Shown here in pieces: positions 1-7,701 of a stretch of 64,000 bases of DNA; the first letter of the stretch is position 1, and each line of letters begins with the position of its first letter. A program made the position numbers and the translations under genes. Below the pieces are notes generated by a model. It worked only from the letters and a program-made list of their open reading frames with translations, did no database searches and had not been told where the DNA came from. Source of the DNA: Winogradskyella litoriviva (lineage in GTDB: Bacteria > Bacteroidota > Bacteroidia > Flavobacteriales > Flavobacteriaceae); the NCBI RefSeq assembly GCF_013249065.1, contig NZ_JABRWQ010000005.1, positions 186,001-250,000 of the forward strand, in the 5' to 3' direction.

Positions 1-1
1 A

Positions 2-880
2 TCAGTTGTAGAAAACAACGTTTTCAATGCGGTAAATTCTAGAGCATTAGGAGATACTGCTCAAAGTATTACATTTAATGGAGACTTGGCCTATATTGTT
101 TTAAATGTATCTAATTCTATTGAGGTAGTAAACAGATATACTTTACAATCTGTTGCAACTATTAATACAGTATTAAATAACCCAAGACATATTGCCTTTG
201 CAAATGGGAAAGGTTATGTTACAAATTGGGGAGATGGCGGTGTTGCTACTGATGATTTTTTAGCGATAATAGATGCATCTACTAATACAATTGAAACACA
301 AACAATTTCCGTTGATGAAGGTCCAGAAAAAGTTATAGCAAATGGAAATACAGTTTACGTAGCGCATCAAGGTGGTTATGGTCAAAATAATATTGTTTCA
401 GTAATTAATGCTGCTACGGATGCTGTCTCTACAACGGTAACGGTAGGAGATGTGCCAAACTCTTTAAGATTAGATTCTAATGGAGATTTATGGGTTTTAG
501 CTGGTGGAACACCATCTTGGACAGGTAATGAAACTGGCGGAAAATTATCTAAAATAGATGGTAGTGATTATAGCGTAACTTCTATTGACTTTGCAGGTAC
601 TGAACATCCAAGCTTTTTAGCACTAGAGAACGGAACACTTTATTACTACTTATCTGGTAGCGTTTATAAAATGGATGCGGATGATACAGCATTACCGACA
701 ACGGCAGAACTTAATGGATTAAATTTCTACGGAATGGAAGTTAAAGACAATGTTTTATATGGTGTTGATGCTATAGATTATACAAGTAATGGTATGATTT
801 TATCATATAGCTTATCTTCTAATGAAGAAACAAATTTTGCGACTACAGGTATTATTCCAGGAGGTGTGTATTTTAATTAA
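2..880 (+). CDS. YncE/YVTN-type beta-propeller protein, 3' part
   Basis: The reading frame is open from the first bases of the window, so the gene starts upstream and only its last ~293 residues are seen. The protein is a chain of four-stranded repeats of the form 'GK-x-YV.N', with blade-like motifs such as YVTNWGDGG and VYVAHQGGYG and repeated 'xVxVG' strands. This is typical of the YncE/YVTN (cytochrome-cd1-like) beta-propellers that Flavobacteriaceae export as surface or periplasmic lipoproteins. No catalytic residues are visible. The signal peptide would lie outside the window. In relatives such proteins often accompany TonB-dependent receptors, but no neighbour here tests that. The family is fairly sure; the ligand is unknown. 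Confidence 0.75.
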   Translation, partial: SVVENNVFNAVNSRALGDTAQSITFNGDLAYIVLNVSNSIEVVNRYTLQSVATINTVLNNPRHIAFANGKGYVTNWGDGGVATDDFLAIIDASTNTIETQTISVDEGPEKVIANGNTVYVAHQGGYGQNNIVSVINAATDAVSTTVTVGDVPNSLRLDSNGDLWVLAGGTPSWTGNETGGKLSKIDGSDYSVTSIDFAGTEHPSFLALENGTLYYYLSGSVYKMDADDTALPTTAELNGLNFYGMEVKDNVLYGVDAIDYTSNGMILSYSLSSNEETNFATTGIIPGGVYFN

Positions 881-897
881 AAATATAACTTTTAATC

Positions 898-940
898 AAA
901 AAGACCGCTTTTACATTTGTAAGAGCGGTCTTTTTATTTT
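898..940. terminator. Bidirectional intrinsic terminator
   Basis: A perfect 12-bp stem (898-909 with 924-935, AAAAAGACCGCT / AGCGGTCTTTTT) continues into an inner TTACA/TGTAA stem and is followed by a T-run. It lies between the convergent propeller gene and S41 peptidase gene and has A/T tails on both sides, so it can serve both. Confidence 0.85.
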
Positions 941-2458
941 TTATTGATTAAACAGTTTAAATTTTGAAGCACGATTATCAACCATGTCAAACACTAAAGG
1001 ATTATTAGAATTTTGATTTCCTATATGTTTAAGAGGTTGTTGGCTGTTAGTTTCTGCTCTACTTAGACCAGTAATGTCCGCAATAGCCATAGCTAATAAA
1101 GGTTCGTCTATATCACTTAATTGTCCTAGGTTTTCAAATAATTCACCAATTTCAAATCCATTAGTTGGTGAAATTCCGTCGTAATATTGTGAGAAACCAT
1201 CAGCGTTTTCAGACTCATAAATTAATGGCTGTAATGCGTAATTATGGTTAATGTTTACATTAGAGCGTGTAAAGTCTGGAGAATCATATATAGTAATTGA
1301 TGCTTGTGGTTTACCTCTAGTTGTTGTTCCTATTTGTACAATATCAATATAAGGAGTAAGGCAATTTATAACAAGTTCACTGGCAGAAGCACTACTAGCA
1401 GAAGTAATAATATAAACTTTATTTAGGTTTAAACTATTAATAGACTGCTGATAAATAATATCATTATCCGTATTTCGTTTAATCATGGTATCTACAAATG
1501 TATTTGTGATGGCATCAAGATTATTTGCTTCAAAATTAGATTGAATTTCATTATTCCATTTTTCTTTAAAAAACAACTCACCAGTATATTGACCTGTAAT
1601 CATTGAAGACAACCAAATTGCTGTGCTTACACTTCCTCCGCCATTATAACGTAAATCTAAAACCAAATCTGAAATGCCTTCAGCATCAAATTCACCAAAA
1701 ACGGTATTAAGTTCGTCTAAGTTTGCGTCTGCAATTCTAAAATTATTATACATTAAATAACCAATTTTATGGCTTTCAACATTAAGTACGTTATGTGTTA
1801 AAATAGGATTTTCAGTATATGCAGATTTGGTAAGTGTTATTGCTTCATTATTAGTTGAAATGATATCATCATTAAATACGCCTGGTGTACCATTATTATC
1901 GTAATCGGCTAGATTAATGGTATATGTAGTTGCAGAGGTTAAATTAATATAGTTGTCTGCTGTTAAAACCGTACCATCAATGCTATTAAAAATCATGCCT
2001 CTTGTTACACCTTTTGTTTCGGCATCTGTATTTGGCATAACGTACCTCACATAGCCAATTATATCTTCATTCGCATTAGGTATTCTTACCAAACCATAAG
2101 CCATACCATTGTTTAATGATGTGCCTTGTAATAATTGTTCTAATTCAAAATAATTAGAATAAATTCTGCTAAATTCATCAACTGTATCAGGCTCATAGAG
2201 TAAAGATTCAAATAAATTTTCTGGAGAATCAAATCCATTTAAATAATTTTGATATTGCTCAGTGGTTTCAAAATTATCATTTCCTAATTCTGTAATTAAA
2301 TCTTTATAGACATACACGGCATTCATCCCTTTCCAAACAAAATCATTAAGCTCTAATGTGCTGGAAGGAATAATATTATCATCTAAATCATCAAAGCAAC
2401 TTGTTACCGAAAAAAGCACAATACAATTGAGTAGTAACATCTTAAATTTTCTCATCAT
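941..2458 (-). CDS. S41 family (C-terminal processing) peptidase, lipoprotein
   Basis: Exported serine peptidase of the S41/tail-specific protease family. The N-terminus MMRKFKMLLLN...VTSC is a lipoprotein signal with the lipobox Cys after VTS. A PDZ-like segment follows (VMPNTDAETKGVTRGMIFNSIDG). The protease domain has VLDLRYNGGGS, the nucleophile region TSASSASASELV and the downstream lysine region TTTRGKPQ, matching the family Ser/Lys dyad. At about 505 residues it resembles the Bacteroidota periplasmic S41 lipoproteins rather than cytoplasmic Tsp. A start eight codons upstream (2482) is possible but sits in a poly-A tract; 2458 or 2455 fits the signal peptide better. The substrate is unknown. 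It is divergent from the sigma factor operon, so a link to that envelope-response cluster is possible but unproven. Confidence 0.85.
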   Translation of the reverse strand: MMRKFKMLLLNCIVLFSVTSCFDDLDDNIIPSSTLELNDFVWKGMNAVYVYKDLITELGNDNFETTEQYQNYLNGFDSPENLFESLLYEPDTVDEFSRIYSNYFELEQLLQGTSLNNGMAYGLVRIPNANEDIIGYVRYVMPNTDAETKGVTRGMIFNSIDGTVLTADNYINLTSATTYTINLADYDNNGTPGVFNDDIISTNNEAITLTKSAYTENPILTHNVLNVESHKIGYLMYNNFRIADANLDELNTVFGEFDAEGISDLVLDLRYNGGGSVSTAIWLSSMITGQYTGELFFKEKWNNEIQSNFEANNLDAITNTFVDTMIKRNTDNDIIYQQSINSLNLNKVYIITSASSASASELVINCLTPYIDIVQIGTTTRGKPQASITIYDSPDFTRSNVNINHNYALQPLIYESENADGFSQYYDGISPTNGFEIGELFENLGQLSDIDEPLLAMAIADITGLSRAETNSQQPLKHIGNQNSNNPLVFDMVDNRASKFKLFNQ

Positions 2459-2622
2459 TTTTTTTCTTTTTTTTAATAGCAATTCTTTACATATACCTGT
2501 AAAACTCTAAATTTACTTACAATATTATAAAAATCATAAAATCTTTGTAACAAAAGATAAAGTGACTCGTCGTAATATTGAAAGCGAGTAAAAAGGCTTT
2601 TACCAACCAACCAAAAAAAGTA

Positions 2623-3132
2623 ATGAAGCAGGCAGATTTTGTAAATATCGTTATGCCTTTTAAGGATAAAGTATTTCGTTTAGCAAAGCGACTACTAGTT
2701 TCTAGGGAAGAAGCTGAGGATGCTACGCAAGAAATACTGTTGAAATTGTGGAAGAATAATAAAAAAATTGAAGACTATAAAAATGTAGAAGCGTTTTCAA
2801 TGACCATGACAAAGAATTTTTGTTTAGATCGACTAAAATCGAAACAAGCGCAGAATTTAAAAATTGTTCACAGTAATTATACGGATGGTAATACATCTTT
2901 ACAAAAGCAAGTAGAAGCAAAAGATAGTGTGGATTGGGTTTCTAAAATAATGGAAGACCTACCAGAACAACAAAAAATAATAGTGCAACTAAGAGATATT
3001 GAAGAATACGATTTTGCAGAAATAGCTAAAATGCTAGACATGAATGAGACTGCAATACGCGTCAACTTATCTAGAGCACGAAAAACAATAAGAGAAAAAT
3101 TAACTAATACACATGGATATGGTATTAAATAA
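2623..3132 (+). CDS. ECF-type RNA polymerase sigma factor
   Basis: Small sigma-70 family protein with region 2 (VFRLAKRLLVSREEAEDATQEILLKLWKN) and region 4 (LPEQQKIIVQLRDIEEYDFAEIAKMLDMNETAIRVNLSRARKTIREKL, a helix-turn-helix) and no region 1 or 3, so it is of ECF type. The start is placed at ATG 2623 (169 residues), where the family normally begins. A TTG at 2578 would add 15 basic residues. It directs RNA polymerase to a private promoter set. The next gene overlaps its 3' end and encodes a single-pass membrane protein, the usual place for an anti-sigma factor; two DUF4252 proteins follow. This order recurs in Flavobacteriaceae as far as I recall, which supports one envelope-responsive operon. 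Confidence 0.9.
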   Translation: MKQADFVNIVMPFKDKVFRLAKRLLVSREEAEDATQEILLKLWKNNKKIEDYKNVEAFSMTMTKNFCLDRLKSKQAQNLKIVHSNYTDGNTSLQKQVEAKDSVDWVSKIMEDLPEQQKIIVQLRDIEEYDFAEIAKMLDMNETAIRVNLSRARKTIREKLTNTHGYGIK

Positions 3133-3604
3133 TATAGAAAAACTAATAGAAAAGTATAACAATGCGGAAACTACGCTTACAGAAGAAGCGCAATTAAAAG
3201 CGTACTTCTTAAGTGATGATGTAGCACCACATTTAGAACATTACAAACCAATGTTTCAATACTTTTTAGAATCAAAAAAAGAGCAGTACACCAAAGACGT
3301 TCCATTAAACTCTAAGAAAACAAAATTGTATCAATGGATTTCTGTCGCAGCTGTGGCTGTTTTAATGCTTGGTTTGGTTGTGCCAACCTTTATTGGTCCG
3401 TCTGAACAAGAGAAACGAGAAGCTCTTATGGCTTATAACCAAACGATGGAAGCTTTAAGTTTAGTTTCGATTGGTATGAATGAAGGCAAACAACAACTTA
3501 ATTCACTGGTTTTGGTTTCTAATAATTTTAATCATGGAATTGAAGAAGCTGGGAAATTAAGTGAATTTACAAAAACAACAAATAGAATTTTTAAAAACAA
3601 GTAA
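3113..3604 (+). CDS. Single-pass membrane protein, putative anti-sigma factor
   Basis: 163 residues. The soluble N-terminal part (about 1-70, LIEKYNNAETTLTEEAQLKAYF) resembles the short acidic N-domain seen in Bacteroidota anti-sigma proteins. One membrane helix follows (WISVAAVAVLMLGLVVPTF, about 75-95), then a C-terminal helical region predicted outside the cytoplasm. The start overlaps the sigma factor end by 20 bases, implying translational coupling. A second in-frame ATG lies two codons in. There is no zinc-binding HxxxCxxC motif, so it is not a ZAS-type anti-sigma. The role is inferred from position and topology, not from a recognised catalytic or binding motif. Confidence 0.65.
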   Translation: MDMVLNNIEKLIEKYNNAETTLTEEAQLKAYFLSDDVAPHLEHYKPMFQYFLESKKEQYTKDVPLNSKKTKLYQWISVAAVAVLMLGLVVPTFIGPSEQEKREALMAYNQTMEALSLVSIGMNEGKQQLNSLVLVSNNFNHGIEEAGKLSEFTKTTNRIFKNK

Positions 3605-3674
3605 CACACACAAAAATTAAGAAATTATGAAAAATTTGAAAAATTTTCACGAATACAAAAAAAATAAAAGTACC

Positions 3675-4250
3675 ATGAGTAAAAAATTAATTGTAATACT
3701 CGCAATCATAGTTGCACCTTTTACGTCTAGTGCACAAAGTATCTTTGATAAATACGAAGATATGTCAGAGGTTGTATCAGTAATTGTTAATGAGAAAATG
3801 TTTAGTATGATTGCAAGTATTGATGTAGATATGGACGATCCTGAAGCTCAACAATACATGGATATGGTTAAAAAAATTACTGGGCTCAAAGTGTTTACAA
3901 CTGGTGATGCTAAAGTTTCGGCAGATATGAAAGCTACGGTAGAGAAATATTTAAAATCATCTGATTTAGAAGAATTAATGCGCATTAAAGATGGTGAACA
4001 AACGGTTAAGTTTTATGTAAAAGAAGGTAAAGATGAAAACCATGTTAAAGAGCTTTTAATGTTTGTTAGTGGACTTAAAGATTTAACCAAAGATCAGAAT
4101 ATAGAAATTAATGGTAAAAAGCGCGAATTTGAAACTGTTTTATTGTCTTTAACAGGTGAAATAGATTTAAGACAAATCTCAAAAATTACGAATCAAATGG
4201 ATATTCCAGGAGGTGAGCAGTTAAAAAAAGCTGGTGAAAATAAAGAATAA
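3675..4250 (+). CDS. DUF4252 domain-containing exported protein
   Basis: Signal peptide MSKKLIVILAIIVAPFTSSAQS, cleaved after SAQ, then a compact domain with VVSVIVNEKMFSMIASID and a central DLEELMRIKDGEQTVKFYVKEGKDENHVKELLMFVSG segment typical of DUF4252. The start at 3675 gives a normal signal sequence. An in-frame ATG at 3627 would add 16 polar residues ahead of it and is less likely. It sits 70 bases after the putative anti-sigma gene and just before a second DUF4252 gene with which it shares the DLEELMR / DYEELMR motif, so the two look like diverged duplicates. Biochemical function is unknown; a periplasmic location is inferred. Confidence 0.8.
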   Translation: MSKKLIVILAIIVAPFTSSAQSIFDKYEDMSEVVSVIVNEKMFSMIASIDVDMDDPEAQQYMDMVKKITGLKVFTTGDAKVSADMKATVEKYLKSSDLEELMRIKDGEQTVKFYVKEGKDENHVKELLMFVSGLKDLTKDQNIEINGKKREFETVLLSLTGEIDLRQISKITNQMDIPGGEQLKKAGENKE

Positions 4251-4254
4251 TATT

Positions 4255-4800
4255 ATGATACAATCAATCAAAAAATCAATAGTAGTGTTGCTTCTTGTTA
4301 CAGCTTTTACAAGCTGTAATCAAGGACCAACATTGCAAACTTACTACGTAGATAATGAGCAAAAACCAGGTTTTGTGTCGTTTGATATACCAACAAGTTT
4401 GCTTAATCTAGAAAATGCCGAATTGACCGACGAGCAAAAAGAAGCTTATGAATCTGTAGATAAGTTAAATGTATTAACCTATATGGAAGCTGATACTGAA
4501 GCGGCCGACTATAAACTTGAGTTAGAAAAGGTAAAAACCATATTAAAGAATCCGGATTATGAAGAATTAATGCGTGGAGGGAATTCTACAGATGGTAAGT
4601 TTGTAATTAAATATTTAGGTGATGTTGAGAATATAGACGAACTCGTCATTTTTGGAAGTGCTAATGACAAAGGGTTTTTAATAGCAAGAATTTTAGGCGA
4701 TAATATGAATGCAGGACAACTAATGTCGCTATCATCTGTTTTAGAAAAGGCAAATTATGATGATGCACAACTTGGTAAACTCAAAGAATTTTTTAAATAA
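4255..4800 (+). CDS. DUF4252 domain-containing lipoprotein
   Basis: Lipoprotein signal MIQSIKKSIVVLLLVTAFTSC with the lipobox Cys at about residue 21, followed by a DUF4252 domain that parallels the upstream gene (LLNLENAEL, DYEELMRGG, FVIKYLGDVENIDELVIFGS). The ATG at 4255 lies five bases after the preceding stop. An alternative ATG at 4234 overlaps that gene and would bury the signal peptide. It is the last gene of the sigma operon; a strong hairpin terminator follows at 4842. Function is unknown. A soluble and a lipid-anchored copy of one domain beside an ECF sigma factor suggests envelope sensing, which is inference. Confidence 0.8.
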   Translation: MIQSIKKSIVVLLLVTAFTSCNQGPTLQTYYVDNEQKPGFVSFDIPTSLLNLENAELTDEQKEAYESVDKLNVLTYMEADTEAADYKLELEKVKTILKNPDYEELMRGGNSTDGKFVIKYLGDVENIDELVIFGSANDKGFLIARILGDNMNAGQLMSLSSVLEKANYDDAQLGKLKEFFK

Positions 4801-4833
4801 AGAAATTTAAATAAACTGACTTTTATTTAAATG

Positions 4834-5061
4834 TTAATGTGAATCGTCTTGAAGCTTGTCTTCAGGACGATTTTTTTTTCGTTCATTCTTTATCGCAAAG
4901 TATATCGCAACAGCTAATAAGCTACCAAAACAAATAAATGTTAGTATTTGTATAATAACGTAATTAAGGACATTAAACGTACCAGCTATAAAAAAGCCAA
5001 CGGCAAGCAGCCCTACAAAAGTTAATGAAATACTATCTTTAGTTTCAGGTATATACTTCAC
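4834..5061 (-). CDS. Small two-helix membrane protein
   Basis: 75 residues: a short charged N-terminus (MKYIPETKD), two hydrophobic helices (about 10-32, LTFVGLLAVGFFIAGTF, and 36-58, IIQILTFICFGSLLAVAIYF), then a polar charged tail (KNERKKNRPEDKLQDDSH). No family is recognised. It lies 15 bases downstream of purB on the same strand and may be co-transcribed with it. Its last codons double as a plus-strand terminator hairpin, which constrains the tail sequence. It is probably a real inner-membrane protein because the composition is strongly membrane-like and the spacing is tight. Confidence 0.6.
   Translation of the reverse strand: MKYIPETKDSISLTFVGLLAVGFFIAGTFNVLNYVIIQILTFICFGSLLAVAIYFAIKNERKKNRPEDKLQDDSH
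4842..4879 (+). terminator. Intrinsic terminator built into the 3' end of the opposite gene
   Basis: A 13-bp stem AATCGTCTTGAAG (4842-4854) pairs with CTTCAGGACGATT (4860-4872) with one G-U, followed by seven more T. It ends the sigma-factor operon on the plus strand, yet the whole hairpin lies inside the last codons of the minus-strand gene 4834-5061, where it encodes part of KNRPEDKLQDDSH. Confidence 0.8.
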
Positions 5062-5076
5062 AGCGTATTATTATTA

Positions 5077-6420
5077 TTAAATGCCTGTATAATTACTAGG
5101 TGTAATTGCCTTTAGTTCAGCTTTAATAGCCTCTGAAACCTCTAAGGTATCAATAAAATTTGAAATAGAACTTTGTGTAATCGCTTCGTTTGTTCTTGTT
5201 AAACCTTTTAAAGCTTCATAAGGGTTTGGGTAACTTTCGCGTCTTAAAATCGTCTGAATTGCTTCTGCAACAACAGCCCAATTGTTTTCTAAGTCTTGCG
5301 CAAATTTTGGTTCATTTAGTAATAACTTACCTAAACCTTTAATTGTAGATTTAAATCCAATTATTGTATGTCCAAACGGAACACCAACATTTCTCAATAC
5401 TGTACTATCCGTTAAATCACGTTGCAATCTAGATATTGGTAATTTTGCAGAAAGATGCTCAAAAATAGCGTTTGCTATACCTAAGTTTCCTTCACTGTTT
5501 TCAAAATCAATAGGATTTACCTTATGTGGCATTGCAGAACTGCCTACTTCACCAGCTTTAATTTTCTGTTTAAAATAATCCATAGAAACATATGTCCATA
5601 TATCTCTATCTAAATCTATTATAATAGTATTAATGCGTTTTAAGCCATCAAATAAGGCAGCAGCATGATCGTAATGTTCTATTTGAGTTGTCGGAAAAGA
5701 ATGCTGTAAGCCTAGTTTTTCTTGAACAAATTTTGTCCCAAATGCCTTCCAGTCTATATTAGGATAAGCAACTTTGTGAGCGTTAAAATTTCCTGTTGCA
5801 CCACCAAATTTTGCAGCACTTGGTACATCATTTAGTAAATTAAATTGTTCCCTCATTCTCACCGCAAAAACACTAATTTCTTTACCTAAACGTGTAGGTG
5901 AAGCTGGCTGACCATGTGTTCTTGCTAGCATTGGTATTGCTTCCCAATCTTTAGCTAAGCCTTCAATTTTTTCTAAAAGCTCAAAATACTCAGGCACATA
6001 AACATCATTCATAGCATCCTTAATACTTAAAGGAATGGCTGTGTTATTAATGTCTTGAGATGTTAATCCAAAGTGAATAAACTCTTTATAAGCAGACAAT
6101 TCTAAAGCGTCAAATTTCTCTTTAATAAAGTATTCAACAGCCTTTACATCATGGTTTGTTACTTTTTCAATCTCTTTAATAGCAGTAGCATCTTCAGCTG
6201 TAAAGTTTTTATAGATGTTTCTTAATGCTTCAAATAGTGAATGGTCAACAGACTCTAGTTGAGGTAATGGTATTTCACAAAGTGCAATAAAATATTCTAT
6301 TTCTACTAAAACACGGTATTTAATCAGTGCTTCTTCAGAAAAATAGTCTTTTAATTTTTCTACTTTAGATCTATATCTTCCATCGATTGGAGAAATTGCA
6401 TTAAGAGGTGAAAGTGCCAT
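5077..6420 (-). CDS. purB: Adenylosuccinate lyase
   Basis: Catalyses two steps of purine synthesis: SAICAR to AICAR plus fumarate, and adenylosuccinate to AMP plus fumarate, in the cytoplasm as a homotetramer. The fumarase/aspartase superfamily signature GSSAMPHKVNPIDFENSEGN is intact near residue 290, and conserved TSQDINNTA, ARTHGQPASPT and the N-terminal LNAISPIDGRY are present. The start is set at ATG 6420 (447 residues, the usual length), since the nine extra codons to 6447 are not family-like. Upstream on the minus strand TATATTTG (6445-6452) matches the Bacteroidota -7 element TAnnTTTG, giving a short leader. A HEAT-like protein gene follows the same direction upstream. Confidence 0.97.
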   Translation of the reverse strand: MALSPLNAISPIDGRYRSKVEKLKDYFSEEALIKYRVLVEIEYFIALCEIPLPQLESVDHSLFEALRNIYKNFTAEDATAIKEIEKVTNHDVKAVEYFIKEKFDALELSAYKEFIHFGLTSQDINNTAIPLSIKDAMNDVYVPEYFELLEKIEGLAKDWEAIPMLARTHGQPASPTRLGKEISVFAVRMREQFNLLNDVPSAAKFGGATGNFNAHKVAYPNIDWKAFGTKFVQEKLGLQHSFPTTQIEHYDHAAALFDGLKRINTIIIDLDRDIWTYVSMDYFKQKIKAGEVGSSAMPHKVNPIDFENSEGNLGIANAIFEHLSAKLPISRLQRDLTDSTVLRNVGVPFGHTIIGFKSTIKGLGKLLLNEPKFAQDLENNWAVVAEAIQTILRRESYPNPYEALKGLTRTNEAITQSSISNFIDTLEVSEAIKAELKAITPSNYTGI

Positions 6421-6444
6421 TTTTAGTTGATTTTTTAGAAGCAT

Positions 6445-6452
6445 CAAATATA
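6445..6452 (-). promoter_or_regulatory. Putative -7 promoter element of purB
   Basis: Read on the minus strand this is TATATTTG, an exact TAnnTTTG match about 25 bases before the purB ATG at 6420. No clear TTG sits at the expected -33 spacing, so the call rests on one half of the consensus. Confidence 0.4.
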
Positions 6453-6538
6453 ATAAAGTTAGTTGGAAGAATGAATTATTCTTTGACCTTTAGCGCTTAG
6501 CTTTTTGCTTCAAATTCTATAATTCTAGAAAGTAGAAA

Positions 6539-7102
6539 CTATTTTTTAATTTTCTTCAAAATTTGTCTGGCTCTAGCTTTAAATGCTGCACTTTGAAACT
6601 GAAAATCGCGTTCTAAAATGAGCGTTAATTCGGGATATATCCAATCGTATTCTTGCCCTATTAAATAAAGACTTACCATACTATAAGCTTTTGCAGCTAC
6701 TTTTTCATCATTAATCATCCAATCAAAACAAGCTTCTATAATTTTTTCTTTGTGTTTTTCGGTAAGATGAGTTTTTAATAAATGGTCTTCTTTACCGTAG
6801 TATGCTTTGGTAATATATTCGCACACTTTAGAAACTGGTCTTACGGCAGAATCTAAATAAACGCTATGCATATGTTCTGTAAATGTATCTAAAAACGGTA
6901 TTATTGCTTCTAGTTTTTCGCCACACATAAACTCAAAAACCCAAGCTGCTCTGCAAGAAATTTTATCATCAATATCAAAAAGAATTTCTAGAAGTGGCGT
7001 AACTAATTCCGGATTGTCAATAACCATATTCGCGTATTTCAATCGATTCTCTCGCGAATGGTTTACATAGTTTAATTCTTTGTAGAGTTCTGCTTTGGTC
7101 AA
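6539..7102 (-). CDS. HEAT-like helical repeat protein
   Basis: 187 residues made of paired amphipathic helices (VTPLLEILFDIDDKISCRAAWVFEFMC, IIPFLDTFTEHMHSVYLDSAVRPVSKV, IIEACFDWMINDEKVAAKAYSMVSLYLIG, IYPELTLILERDF), the spacing expected of HEAT/ARM repeats. No signal peptide, so cytoplasmic. Relatives in Flavobacteriaceae are, as I recall, often labelled 'adenylosuccinate lyase' because they sit beside purB; none of the lyase signature residues is present here, so that label would be wrong. It is divergent from the haem-binding gene at 7142. Its function is probably protein-protein interaction; specifics are unknown. Confidence 0.7.
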   Translation of the reverse strand: MTKAELYKELNYVNHSRENRLKYANMVIDNPELVTPLLEILFDIDDKISCRAAWVFEFMCGEKLEAIIPFLDTFTEHMHSVYLDSAVRPVSKVCEYITKAYYGKEDHLLKTHLTEKHKEKIIEACFDWMINDEKVAAKAYSMVSLYLIGQEYDWIYPELTLILERDFQFQSAAFKARARQILKKIKK

Positions 7103-7141
7103 AAGAAAATGATTATTTTAGAGCTCTAAAATTAATAAAAA

Positions 7142-7615
7142 ATGAAGATTATAAAGAAAATAGCACTCTTACTTTTAGTTGTATTTATAATTGCTCAGTT
7201 TTTTGGACCTGACAAAAATGAAGGTGATATTGCGTCTGTAGAAGCATTTTATACAGATACTAATCCGCCAGAAGAGGTAAAAATAATTCTTGAAAACGCA
7301 TGTAATGATTGCCACAGTGATAATACGCGTTATCCTTGGTACAATAATATTACGCCTGTTAATTATTGGTTAGCAGACCATGTTAAGCATGGAAAAAAGC
7401 ATTTTAATATTTCTAAATGGAATGACTATAGCGATAAGAAAAAAGACCATAAACTCGATGAGTTAATTGAAATGGTAGAAGAAAAGGAAATGCCATTAGA
7501 TAGTTATACATGGACGCATGGTGAAGCAGAATTATCGCAAGATCAAATTGATGCTGTGATTGCTTGGGCAAAAAATGTGCGTTTAAAATATGCGTTTTTA
7601 GAGGAAGCTCAATAA
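7142..7615 (+). CDS. Haem-binding domain-containing exported protein
   Basis: An N-terminal hydrophobic segment (IIKKIALLLLVVFIIAQFF) serves as signal anchor. The single c-type haem motif CNDCH, at about residue 54, is followed by SDNTRYPWYNNITPVNYWLADHVKHGKKHFN, the hallmark of the Bacteroidota haem-binding domain family (PF14376-like). A conserved EKEMPLDSYTWTH segment follows, in which a Met may be the distal ligand. It likely acts in the periplasm as a small electron carrier or haem sensor. Spacing to the divergent HEAT-like gene is only 39 bases. A hairpin terminator follows at 7635. The family is confident; the physiological role is unknown. Confidence 0.85.
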   Translation: MKIIKKIALLLLVVFIIAQFFGPDKNEGDIASVEAFYTDTNPPEEVKIILENACNDCHSDNTRYPWYNNITPVNYWLADHVKHGKKHFNISKWNDYSDKKKDHKLDELIEMVEEKEMPLDSYTWTHGEAELSQDQIDAVIAWAKNVRLKYAFLEEAQ

Positions 7616-7634
7616 ACACATTGCCTCAGTTTAT

Positions 7635-7681
7635 AAATCCCAAATTCCAAAATCAGTCTTATTGGAGTTTGGGATTTTAGT
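7635..7681 (+). terminator. Intrinsic terminator
   Basis: AATCCCAAA (7636-7644) pairs with TTTGGGATT (7668-7676), with an inner TCCAA/TTGGA stem, followed by a short T-rich stretch. It lies directly after the haem-binding protein gene. Confidence 0.7.
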
Positions 7682-7701
7682 TTTATCAATTATAATTTGT
7701 T

